Assembly: GCF_021233055.1 (NCBI RefSeq)
Contig: NZ_CP089538.1
Location: forward strand, 1,283,501-1,347,500
DNA length: 64,000 nt
Origin: Spirosoma oryzicola
GTDB taxonomy: Bacteria; Bacteroidota; Bacteroidia; Cytophagales; Spirosomataceae
Direction: 5' to 3'
The notes beneath the pieces were generated by a model. The model saw only the letters and a program-made list of their open reading frames with translations, did no database searches and was not told where the DNA came from. The position numbers and the translations under genes are program-made. How positions within the stretch are numbered: position 1 is the stretch's first letter; the number at the start of each line of letters is the position of its first letter. Shown here in pieces: positions 53,584-61,431 of this stretch.

Positions 53584-56500
53584 GCTACGTTCACCTCCTT
53601 TTCTGTTTCTTTCGGTTGTTGCGTTTTTGGTGAAAACAAGGCGTACAAAACGGGTAATACAATCAGTGTCAGTACGGTTGCGGTTAGTAGTCCGCCGATT
53701 ACGACCGTTGCCAGTGGCTTCTGAACTTCGGCTCCTACGCTGGTAGACAAGGCCATCGGCATGAAACCAAGGGCTGCTACGAAGGATGTCATGAGCACGG
53801 GACGCAGGCGCTCCTGTAGGCCCCGCAACACCCGCTCGTTGGGGTCGGTGACGCCTTCGTCGGCCAGCGCATTGAAGTGACTGACCAGCAGAATACCGTT
53901 CAATACGGCTACGCCGAACAGGGCAATGAAGCCGACACCCGCTGAAATACTGAAGTTCATACTTCGCAGGAGCAGGGAGAAAATTCCGCCTACTGCCGAC
54001 AAAGGCACCACGGCGTAGATGAGCAGACTATCCCGGAAGTTGCCGAACGTCAGGTAAAGCAAGCCGAAGATGACCAGCAGCGATACCGGCAGTACCAGGG
54101 CCAGCCGATCTTTAGCGCGGCTGAAGTTTTCGAATTCGCCCCCGTAGGTGATTGAGTAATCATCCGGCAGTTTAACCCGCTGGCCGACGGCTTTCATCAC
54201 GTCGTTGACTACCGATTCCAGATCACGCTCCCGAACGTTAAACCCGATGTTGACAACCCGTTTCATATCGACGTGTGTAATTTCGGAGGGGCCAACATTT
54301 TCGCTGATTTCGGCCAGCTCGCGCAGCGGAATCGGATTGTTATTCTGATCGTTGACGAGCAGGTTTTCGATGGCTTCGGGACGTACCCGGTCAGCACCCG
54401 CCAGGCGGAACGTCAGATCAAAGCGTTTGTCACCTTCGTACACGACACCCGCCGTGGCCCCGCCAAAGGCCATCTGAATGGCCCGGTTGATTTGCTCGAC
54501 TTTGATACCGTGGACCGCCAGTCGTTGGCGGTCGTATTTGATATTGAGCTGGGGCAAACCAAACACTTTGCTCGCCTTCACATCAACGGCACCCGGAACC
54601 TGCCGAATCACCTGAATGATGGAACGCATCTTGGCAACCAGTGTATCCAGGTTGTCGCCGTAAAGCTGAGCTACTACGTCGGTACGGGCGCCGTTCATCA
54701 TGTCGTTCACGCGGCTTTCAATGGGCTGCGTGATGGCGTAAATGGGTCCCGGAAACTGAGCCATGAATTTATTGACCTCAACGGCTAAGTCTTCCTGCGT
54801 AGCGGCTTTCTTCCAGGTGTGCTTGTCCGTCAGGGACAGGTAAAGCTCCTGCGATTCGAGCGGAAGTGGATCGACTTTTACTTCGGAGGTGCCGATCTTG
54901 GAAACGACCCCTTTGATTTCGTCAGGAAACGCTTTGAGCAGGGATTCCTGAAATGTGCGGCTTAGTCGGATGGATTCGGTCAGGGGGGTACCGGTCGGTA
55001 AATCCATGTCGATCATCATATCGCCTTCCTGCAACTTGGGAATGAACTCGCCACCAATGCGGGTAAAGCCGATAATGCCCGCTACAAGAATACCGGCGGC
55101 TACGCCAACCACGACCAGCTTGGCGCGCAATCCCGCCACGAGTACCGGGCGAAGTAACCGATAAAAAAACTGGACAATTTTTTCGGAGAAACCGTGATCA
55201 TGGAGCGACTTGGGCGGGCGTAACAACAGCGCGCTCATCATTGGCACATAGGTAATAGACAGGAGCAGCGCGCCCAGAATGGCGAAACCAACCGTTTTGG
55301 CCATTGGCGAAAACATCTTTCCTTCAACACCTTCCAGCGTCAGAATGGGAAAATACACGATCAGGATAATCAGTCCGCCAAAGACTACCGACCGTTTAAC
55401 GTCGGAGGTAGAGGCAATGACTACCTCCTGGCGGTCTTTGTACGTCAGCCTGCTGGCTGTCCCATCCGCTCTTGTTTTTTCTTCCTGCCGACGGGCCATG
55501 GCAACCGCCAGAAACAAGACTGCCGACTCGACAACGATGATAGCCGGATCGACCAGCAGACCAAAGTCGATCGCACCCAGACTCATGATGTTGCCGACCA
55601 GATCGAACTGACGCATCCAGATAAAGGCAAACAGCATCGCCAATGGAATGACCGATGCCGCCAGCAAACTCGCCCGCCAGTTGCCGAGTAAAACTAGGAT
55701 TACAATGACGACAATGGCCGCTCCTTCGATGAGGTTATGCGCTACCGTTTCGATGGCAGCACTCACGATTTTGGAACGATCCAGGAACGGTTCGATGATC
55801 AAACCGTCGGGTAGTCCGGCCTGAATCTCGGCGAATTTGTCTTTTAGCCGTCCAATCACCTCATTGCCGTTAGCGCCTTTCATCATCAGGATGGAGCCGC
55901 CCGCTACTTCACCCGTTCCATTCTGACTCAGCGCCCCGAAACGAAGTGCGTGACCCATTTCTACGTCGGCCACATCGCGGACCAGCACGGGCGCATTGCC
56001 GTTTTTACGGACCACTGTCTGAGCAATTTCGTCGAGGTTATTGACCAGCCCGATGCCACGAATGGTGTAGGCTTTATTATCTTTTTCAATGTAGGCCCCG
56101 CCCGTGTTGCCATTCCCCTGCGAAAGAGCTGCGTACAGATCATCGACCGTCACGCCGAGCGCCCGCATCCGGTCCGGTTTGAGCTTGGCCTGGTATTCTT
56201 TGCTGTAGCCGCCGTACCCACTTACGTCCGCAACGCCCGGCATTCCCAGCAGTTTGCGCCGGATGTACCAGTCCTGTAAGGTTCGTATTTCGGTCAGCGT
56301 ATACCGTGGATGATCAGGGTCTTCGGGGCGAATGACGTACTGGTAAATTTCGCCCAGACCCGTAGAGACGGGACCGAGTACGGGTGTACCTGCCCCCTCT
56401 GGGATGTCGGCTTTTACCCCTTCGAGCCGTTCGAACACCTGCTGACGAGCCCAGTAGATGTCAGTCTCGTCGGTAAAGATCAGTTTGAGAACCGACGAGC

Positions 56501-56765
56501 CGAATTTTGATACCGACCGGGCTTCGATCAGGCCGGGGATGTTAGCCATCGCCATTTCGAGGGGCGTGGTAATGAATTTCTCGATTTCGAGCGACGACAG
56601 GTTTGGCGAGTTCGTAATCACGTCTACCTGCTGATTCGTCACATCGGGAACGGCATCAATGGGCAGATTTTTCAGTGAATACGTACCATAACCGATCAGG
56701 CCAAGCAGTAGCAGGCCTAGTGTCCAGGGGCTCCGGACGCTGTAGGCAATCAAGCGATCAATCAT
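53580..56765 (-). CDS. Heavy-metal RND transporter (CzcA/CusA family)
   Basis: The 1061-residue proton-driven pump has twelve predicted membrane helices and two large periplasmic loops. It opens with the HME-RND signature RSPWTLGLLLLGLIGYGTYSLKNLPIDAVPDVTNQQVDVIT. The conserved proton-relay helix reads IDFGLLVDPAIIVVES, keeping the two Asp and the Glu of the family (DFGLxVDxxxxxxE). Candidate metal ligands cannot be assigned by eye, so Zn/Co/Cd versus Cu/Ag remains open. First gene of the three-gene efflux operon. A triple CTTAGA array lies 89 bp before the start. Confidence 0.92.
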   Translation of the reverse strand: MIDRLIAYSVRSPWTLGLLLLGLIGYGTYSLKNLPIDAVPDVTNQQVDVITNSPNLSSLEIEKFITTPLEMAMANIPGLIEARSVSKFGSSVLKLIFTDETDIYWARQQVFERLEGVKADIPEGAGTPVLGPVSTGLGEIYQYVIRPEDPDHPRYTLTEIRTLQDWYIRRKLLGMPGVADVSGYGGYSKEYQAKLKPDRMRALGVTVDDLYAALSQGNGNTGGAYIEKDNKAYTIRGIGLVNNLDEIAQTVVRKNGNAPVLVRDVADVEMGHALRFGALSQNGTGEVAGGSILMMKGANGNEVIGRLKDKFAEIQAGLPDGLIIEPFLDRSKIVSAAIETVAHNLIEGAAIVVIVILVLLGNWRASLLAASVIPLAMLFAFIWMRQFDLVGNIMSLGAIDFGLLVDPAIIVVESAVLFLAVAMARRQEEKTRADGTASRLTYKDRQEVVIASTSDVKRSVVFGGLIILIVYFPILTLEGVEGKMFSPMAKTVGFAILGALLLSITYVPMMSALLLRPPKSLHDHGFSEKIVQFFYRLLRPVLVAGLRAKLVVVGVAAGILVAGIIGFTRIGGEFIPKLQEGDMMIDMDLPTGTPLTESIRLSRTFQESLLKAFPDEIKGVVSKIGTSEVKVDPLPLESQELYLSLTDKHTWKKAATQEDLAVEVNKFMAQFPGPIYAITQPIESRVNDMMNGARTDVVAQLYGDNLDTLVAKMRSIIQVIRQVPGAVDVKASKVFGLPQLNIKYDRQRLAVHGIKVEQINRAIQMAFGGATAGVVYEGDKRFDLTFRLAGADRVRPEAIENLLVNDQNNNPIPLRELAEISENVGPSEITHVDMKRVVNIGFNVRERDLESVVNDVMKAVGQRVKLPDDYSITYGGEFENFSRAKDRLALVLPVSLLVIFGLLYLTFGNFRDSLLIYAVVPLSAVGGIFSLLLRSMNFSISAGVGFIALFGVAVLNGILLVSHFNALADEGVTDPNERVLRGLQERLRPVLMTSFVAALGFMPMALSTSVGAEVQKPLATVVIGGLLTATVLTLIVLPVLYALFSPKTQQPKETEKEVNVA

Positions 56766-56853
56766 GTATGTATAAGGTAGATAAGTACTGTCGAATCAGC
56801 CTCCGTTACGAGATTAATTCGTTGGCAAATTGGCGCGTAGGAATAAAGAGGAG

Positions 56854-56881
56854 CTTAGAAAATTCTTAGAATTCGCTTAGA
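56854..56881 (-). promoter_or_regulatory. Triple CTTAGA operator before RND operon
   Basis: CTTAGA at 56854, 56865 and 56876, an exact 11-bp period. It lies 89 bp before the CzcA/CusA-like start. It shares an 18-bp identical stretch (CTTAGAATTCGCTTAGAA) with the array at 57083. Confidence 0.8.
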
Positions 56882-56908
56882 AGATTTTGGGAGGAATCCG
56901 ATCCGCTG

Positions 56909-56951
56909 AAAACACAAAAACGCTACCGAAGATCAGGGCTTCAGTAGCGTT
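56909..56951 (-). terminator. Terminator (minus strand)
   Basis: AACGCTAC and GTAGCGTT (8 bp), extended by GAAG/CTTC across one mismatch. On the minus strand it is followed by TTTTTGTGTTTT. It ends the coiled-coil gene or a short RNA from the array at 57083. Confidence 0.8.
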
Positions 56952-57082
56952 ATCTCTCGCTAATACTATGAAAAAAGGTACTCTTGGGTAAACCAGGACG
57001 GTACGAACCGGATACCAACGGTAATCGAACAAACCAGATTTATAAACGCATTGGCAAATAGCAGGGAAAAACTGAGAGCCGC

Positions 57083-57110
57083 CTTAGACTCTGCTTAGAA
57101 TTCGCTTAGA
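57083..57110 (-). promoter_or_regulatory. Triple CTTAGA operator at end of coiled-coil gene
   Basis: CTTAGA at 57083, 57094 and 57105 (11-bp period). The last copy overlaps the stop codon of the coiled-coil gene. Downstream on the minus strand lie a terminator and then the RND operon. Confidence 0.78.
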
Positions 57111-58032
57111 AAAAAAGGAAACTATCGCGGAATAGAAATTCGACGGAGCCTAAATACGCGTCTTTTGTAAACACGGACGCTCGGTATTTGCCCGGTTTGA
57201 TAGGTCCGTTGGGAGTAAGGGTAAAGGAAATTCGTTGCGGATTACGGCTGAAGTTCACCGTTTGGGTAGCGTGAACGGGAATCACTTCATTGACATCGGA
57301 CAGCACAACGGTGGTGCTTCGCAAAGGAGCCATCATCGCATTGTGCTGACTGTCGGTCAGGCTTAGAAACAAATCATGCGTACCCGCTATCTGGAGCTCG
57401 GCAGGTATATCGAGCGAAACCGTCAAGTCGTGGACTTTTTTGGCTTTGGCCGTTTGCTTATGGTTTGACTTAGTTGCTTCAACCAGAAAAGCATCGCCCG
57501 TAATGGTTGAGATGGGAACCTTGGTTGACAGGCTTGTGGTCAGATTTTCTACCTTTTTCTGTAAGTCTTTGTTCTGGCTGAGTAGCAACTGGTTCGAATT
57601 GCTTAACCAGCCGATTTTATCCCGCATGGCTTCAAGTTGATTTTCCAGACTGTCGCGGTTGCTGGTAAGGGTGGTAAGCTGGTCGTTGAGTTGTCGAATC
57701 GTACGGCCTTGACGACTCGACTGTTGACGGTATCGCCCAATTTCAGCCGTACGTTTATTCACCACATGGTGTAAATCCGTTATGTGATTGTCGAGCGATG
57801 CGCCGTTGTCTGTTGCGGTTTCGAGCTGACTTTCCATACTACGAATATCGCCCTCCAATCGAAGCTTGACCGACAGGAGCGAGTCGGCTCTCAGTTCGTT
57901 AAAATCATTCAGTTTTGTTAACCGCCAGCTTTTTGTCCAGTAATAAGCGCCCGTAGCCAATAAGAAAAGCATCAGCGCTGTTACCAGGCTTGTGGTCAGT
58001 TTGGTTTGCTGTTCAGTAGTTTCCGTTGCCAT
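57106..58032 (-). CDS. Membrane-anchored coiled-coil protein, unknown function
   Basis: The 308-residue protein has one membrane helix near residues 14-33 (TSLVTALMLFLLATGAYYW). A long coiled coil (about 45-170) is rich in Leu/Gln/Asn heptads: LRLEGDIRSMESQLE, IRQLNDQLTTLTSNRDSLENQLEAM. A C-terminal beta-sandwich-like domain (about 185-308) holds LTVSLDIPAELQIAGTHDLFLSLTDSQ and ends FRDSFLFF. The layout suggests an envelope spacer or scaffold; no named family recognised. The gene is flanked on both sides by CTTAGA arrays, placing it in the metal/ion module. Confidence 0.8.
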   Translation of the reverse strand: MATETTEQQTKLTTSLVTALMLFLLATGAYYWTKSWRLTKLNDFNELRADSLLSVKLRLEGDIRSMESQLETATDNGASLDNHITDLHHVVNKRTAEIGRYRQQSSRQGRTIRQLNDQLTTLTSNRDSLENQLEAMRDKIGWLSNSNQLLLSQNKDLQKKVENLTTSLSTKVPISTITGDAFLVEATKSNHKQTAKAKKVHDLTVSLDIPAELQIAGTHDLFLSLTDSQHNAMMAPLRSTTVVLSDVNEVIPVHATQTVNFSRNPQRISFTLTPNGPIKPGKYRASVFTKDAYLGSVEFLFRDSFLFF

Positions 58033-58087
58033 AGCGATTTGTCTGTTTATTGATAGTACAAACCTGCTAGTTAGCTGTTACAGTGGG

Positions 58088-58115
58088 CTTAAAGACTGCT
58101 TAGAATTTGCTTAGA
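58088..58115 (-). promoter_or_regulatory. CTTAGA operator in divergent region
   Basis: CTTAAA at 58088, then CTTAGA at 58099 and 58110, an exact 11-bp period. It lies between the divergent coiled-coil gene (56 bp away) and the ClC gene (71 bp away), and may control either or both. Confidence 0.78.
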
Positions 58116-58185
58116 ATCCAATGTACGGTCAACTAGATGACCAATTCGGGCGTTAATTGCGGAAACGATTGTAGTTCACGAACAA

Positions 58186-59586
58186 ATGGCCGATAAACCT
58201 TCCCGATATGCGCAGGTGCTGGCCTGGCTGGATCAACACATTATTAAACGGCTGTACACCGAACGTGTCCGGCGAGTCATTTTACAAAGTTTACCTTTTT
58301 GGGTAGCATCCTTACTGACGGGCCTGGTGGCCGTAGGGTACGAAGAGTTGTTCGTTTGGGCTGAGGAAACCAGCTTTACCTGGATGCACCGGCAACCACT
58401 CCTGGTTTTTGCGGTGACGCCCATTGCCTTCGTCATTGCCTGGTTGCTTGTTGCTAAACTGGCTCCTGCGGCACGGGGCAGCGGTATTCCTCAGGTAATG
58501 GCAGGCATTGAACTGTCGAAGCCAACAGCCTACGGTCATACGGGCTATCTGCTGAGCTTACGCGTTGCCGTTGTAAAAGTCCTGAGCAGTGCCGTCCTGC
58601 TGATTGGTGGTGGAGTCATTGGCCGTGAAGGACCAACTATCCAGATTTCGGCGGCTATTTTTCGGGCCATCAATCGACTGCAACCCGCTGGCTGGCCACA
58701 GTTGTCACGGCAGATTGCACTCGTTACGGGCGGGGCCGCTGGTCTGGCCGCTGCGTTCAATACGCCACTGGGCGGTATTGTTTTCGTTGTAGAAGAACTA
58801 ACGCAGACGCACATCACCCGCTTCCGAACGGCGGTTTTTACGGCGGTTATCATCGCCGGTATGACAGCGCAGGCAATTCAGGGGCCGTATTTGTACCTGG
58901 GATTTCCCCGCGTCAGCGCTTCGACGGGGTGGTTTCTGGGTATTGTGGTGTTCGTCGCTATGTTTTGCGGATTGGCGGGCGCTCTCTTTGCGAAAACGTT
59001 GCTGTGGGTGAATGGGTACCGTCGGCGGTTTAAGACGATGCCTCAGCAGGCGGCCTGGGTTGCTGGGTGCGGTCTGGTTCTGGCGGGTCTGGCTTTTTGG
59101 GTGGGTACCGATGCCATCGGAACGGGAAAACCCATTATCAATCGGCTCTTATTTCAGAATGATCACCTGACACCGTGGTACCTTTTTCCGGTGCGCTTTG
59201 CTGGTATGGCGCTGAGCTACAGTGGGGGAGCCGCAGGCGGTGTGTTTGCTACCTCGCTGAGTGCGGGAGCTATTCTGGGCGATGCCCTGTCGCGGCTGGT
59301 AAACGTAACACCCAGCGATACAAATCTGGTGATCCTGGTTAGCATGGTCAGTTTTCTGACGGGGGTGGTGCGTTCACCGTTTACGGCGGCCATTCTGGTG
59401 CTTGAAATGACAGATCGCCATTCGGCTATTTTTCAGCTCTTGCTCGGTGGCCTGATGGCCCAGGGTGCTGCCTCATTGATTGACCCGGTTTCGTTCTACG
59501 AGCACCTGAAAGAAGGCTTTGTCCGGGAAGCAATGGCGCAGCCGGTTACAAGAGAAAACCGCTCAGAATCTTCAAGGACAGAGTAA
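58186..59586 (+). CDS. ClC-type chloride channel/antiporter
   Basis: The 466-residue protein has the ClC signatures GSGIP (98-102) and GREGP (146-150, gating Glu148) and the antiparallel helix architecture. In the third signature the common GxFxP Pro is replaced: GGVFATSLSAGA, so the selectivity region is slightly atypical. It should move Cl- (antiport or channel) across the inner membrane, affecting acid tolerance and membrane potential. Divergent from the coiled-coil gene with a CTTAGA array between. Confidence 0.92.
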   Translation: MADKPSRYAQVLAWLDQHIIKRLYTERVRRVILQSLPFWVASLLTGLVAVGYEELFVWAEETSFTWMHRQPLLVFAVTPIAFVIAWLLVAKLAPAARGSGIPQVMAGIELSKPTAYGHTGYLLSLRVAVVKVLSSAVLLIGGGVIGREGPTIQISAAIFRAINRLQPAGWPQLSRQIALVTGGAAGLAAAFNTPLGGIVFVVEELTQTHITRFRTAVFTAVIIAGMTAQAIQGPYLYLGFPRVSASTGWFLGIVVFVAMFCGLAGALFAKTLLWVNGYRRRFKTMPQQAAWVAGCGLVLAGLAFWVGTDAIGTGKPIINRLLFQNDHLTPWYLFPVRFAGMALSYSGGAAGGVFATSLSAGAILGDALSRLVNVTPSDTNLVILVSMVSFLTGVVRSPFTAAILVLEMTDRHSAIFQLLLGGLMAQGAASLIDPVSFYEHLKEGFVREAMAQPVTRENRSESSRTE

Positions 59587-59699
59587 ACTATTATTAAAGG
59601 TTCTGTCTATCAATTGGATGCGCTGGTTAACGGGTGATTTTTATACCTTCACGGGTGCATTCGAAATACTTGATTACTATTCCGGAACCTGCTTACGAT

Positions 59700-61094
59700 A
59701 TGATTGCTGATGATAAAAAGACACCGAAAGAGAAGCGACCTGATTTGTTGTCCCAGTTTAAGGTATTCCTGAAAGAACGCTTTAGCCTGGATGAAGACAA
59801 AGATGACGAAGTCGAGGTGATTCAGTCGATTAGCCGGGGCATCGAGTTTCGGGGCATTAATTTGTGGACCTTGATCTTTGCCATCTTTATTGCCTCCATC
59901 GGGCTAAACATCAACTCACCGGCGGTCATTACGGGAGCCTTCCTGATCTCACCGCTCATGGGGCCGATTATGGGTATCGGTATGGGCGTCGGTATCAACG
60001 ATCTGGCGATGATCCAGCGGGCGCTGAAAAACCTGGGGATCGCCGTGTTTATCAGTTTGTTGACGTCAACGGTGTATTTTGTGCTGAGCCCGCTTCATCT
60101 CGCTCAGTCTGAACTACTAGCGCGCACATCGCCCACCGTTTGGGATGCGCTCGTCGCCTTTTTTGGGGGGTTAGCGGGTATCGTTGCCGGGTCGCGTCGG
60201 GAAAAGGTAACGAACGTTATTCCGGGGGTTGCCATTGCTACGGCCTTGATGCCGCCCCTCTGCACAGCCGGTTATGGCATTGCTACCGGAAATTTGTATT
60301 ACTTCGCCGGAGCCTTTTACCTGTTTCTGATCAATGGAATCTGTATCAGTTTAGCTACTTTCCTGATCGTACGATTTTTACGGTATCACCAAAAAGAGTA
60401 CCCGTCACCAGCTACCGAACGGCGCGTGCGGCAAACGATCTGGCTGGCCGTTCTCATCGTAATCATTCCCAGCACGTACCTGGGCTATCAGATCGTTCGC
60501 AAGACGATTTTTGAACAGTCAGCCAAGCGATTTGTGGCTAACGAATGCGACTTTCAGTACCGACAGGTGATCAAATACGATGCTCATTTTAATCGAAAAC
60601 AAAGTCGAATTGAGCTTACGCTGGTGGGAGAACCGTTGCCCGCCGACTCGATTAATCTGCTGACGGCAAAATTACCAATGTATGGGCTGACCGATGCGGA
60701 GCTGGTTGTTCGACAGGGCACATTCAAAGACGCGCCGGTTGATGTTGACGCCATTGCCAACACGGTCACCGAGCAGGTTTTTCGTTACAATCAGGCGTCG
60801 ATTGCGATCAAGGATCAAACGATTGATTCATTACGTCGCTATATCGAACTCAACCAGACCTCACACCTACCGGTTGCCGATTTACGCAATGAATTGAAAA
60901 CGCTTATGCCCGACGTTCAGACGTTTACGGCTGCGCGCTCGCTGGTGTTGAATTCAAACAGCGCGAAGCCCGATACGGTGACGCTGGTCTACGCCAAATT
61001 TTCCCGTAGTCACACAGCCGCTGAGCGTCGGCGTATTGAGAGTTGGTTACGGACGCGCACAAAAAGCAAACGAATCAAGCTGCTGATCGAATAG
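59700..61094 (+). CDS. DUF389 family membrane protein (TIGR00341)
   Basis: The 464-residue protein has a charged N-terminal segment, then seven membrane helices including LWTLIFAIFIASIGLNINSPAVITGAFLISPLMGPIMGIGMGVG (typical DUF389) and IPGVAIATALMPPLCTAGYGIATG. A long soluble C-terminal domain of about 180 residues follows. Frames starting up to 22 codons earlier (GTG) are possible; the ATG at MIADDKK is chosen as the first conventional start. Function unknown. It follows ClC in the same direction (113 bp) and precedes a 40-codon ORF on the other strand. Confidence 0.85.
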   Translation: MIADDKKTPKEKRPDLLSQFKVFLKERFSLDEDKDDEVEVIQSISRGIEFRGINLWTLIFAIFIASIGLNINSPAVITGAFLISPLMGPIMGIGMGVGINDLAMIQRALKNLGIAVFISLLTSTVYFVLSPLHLAQSELLARTSPTVWDALVAFFGGLAGIVAGSRREKVTNVIPGVAIATALMPPLCTAGYGIATGNLYYFAGAFYLFLINGICISLATFLIVRFLRYHQKEYPSPATERRVRQTIWLAVLIVIIPSTYLGYQIVRKTIFEQSAKRFVANECDFQYRQVIKYDAHFNRKQSRIELTLVGEPLPADSINLLTAKLPMYGLTDAELVVRQGTFKDAPVDVDAIANTVTEQVFRYNQASIAIKDQTIDSLRRYIELNQTSHLPVADLRNELKTLMPDVQTFTAARSLVLNSNSAKPDTVTLVYAKFSRSHTAAERRRIESWLRTRTKSKRIKLLIE

Positions 61095-61124
61095 CAACAG
61101 CTACAAAATAAGAGGGCGTAGCAG

Positions 61125-61247
61125 CTACCGTAGTAAGCTAGGCAAGTCGACCAGCCAAACAATTAACAGCGAGAGAAGAAACAAAATACCCATAAAAATC
61201 AGCAACCAGTCTGGTTTTCGGGGTTGATCGTCGTCGAATAGAGGCAC
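61125..61247 (-). CDS. Hidden small membrane peptide (40 aa)
   Basis: A 40-codon frame on the minus strand starts with GTG and ends TAG: VPLFDDDQPRKPDWLLIFMG, then a Leu-rich hydrophobic run (ILFLLSLLIVWLVDL). It is one membrane helix preceded by an acidic/charged N-terminus, a shape common for small bacterial membrane peptides. A stop lies a few codons upstream in frame, so no longer protein is possible. An array of four CTTAGA-like hexamers lies 141 bp before its start. Convergent with DUF389, 30 bp past its stop. It could be a regulatory or pump-associated peptide; expression untested. Confidence 0.55.
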   Translation of the reverse strand: MPLFDDDQPRKPDWLLIFMGILFLLSLLIVWLVDLPSLLR

Positions 61248-61387
61248 GTTTTTGCGTTTGTTTGGAAATGATTAGGCGAAACAAATCGAAGTAGGCGAGT
61301 ACCGCAAGATTCGATCATTAGTAAACGATGTCGCGAATAGCCTTACAAATACGGCTGTTACAGTAGTACCAAAAATCGGTCATGCGA

Positions 61388-61426
61388 CTTAAGATTGCCT
61401 GAAAATTTCCTTAGAATCTGCTTAGA
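61388..61426 (-). promoter_or_regulatory. Four-unit CTTAGA operator
   Basis: CTTAAG at 61388, CTGAAA at 61399, CTTAGA at 61410 and CTTAGA at 61421, an exact 11-bp period. It begins just after the histidine-kinase stop codon and faces the 40-codon membrane-peptide ORF. Confidence 0.72.
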
Positions 61427-61431
61427 GATAC

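Larger units (their letters stand above)
56766..57105. other. Intergenic region with two operator arrays and a terminator
   Basis: 340 bp between the RND operon and the coiled-coil gene. It holds CTTAGA arrays at 56854-56881 and 57083-57110 and a minus-strand terminator at 56909-56951. There is no protein-coding frame with a plausible start; between the second array and the terminator a short transcript could arise. Confidence 0.6.

Noticed and set aside
56968..56991. 7-codon frame MKKGTLG in the RND upstream region
   Set aside because: Too short, and on the strand opposite the operon; likely chance.
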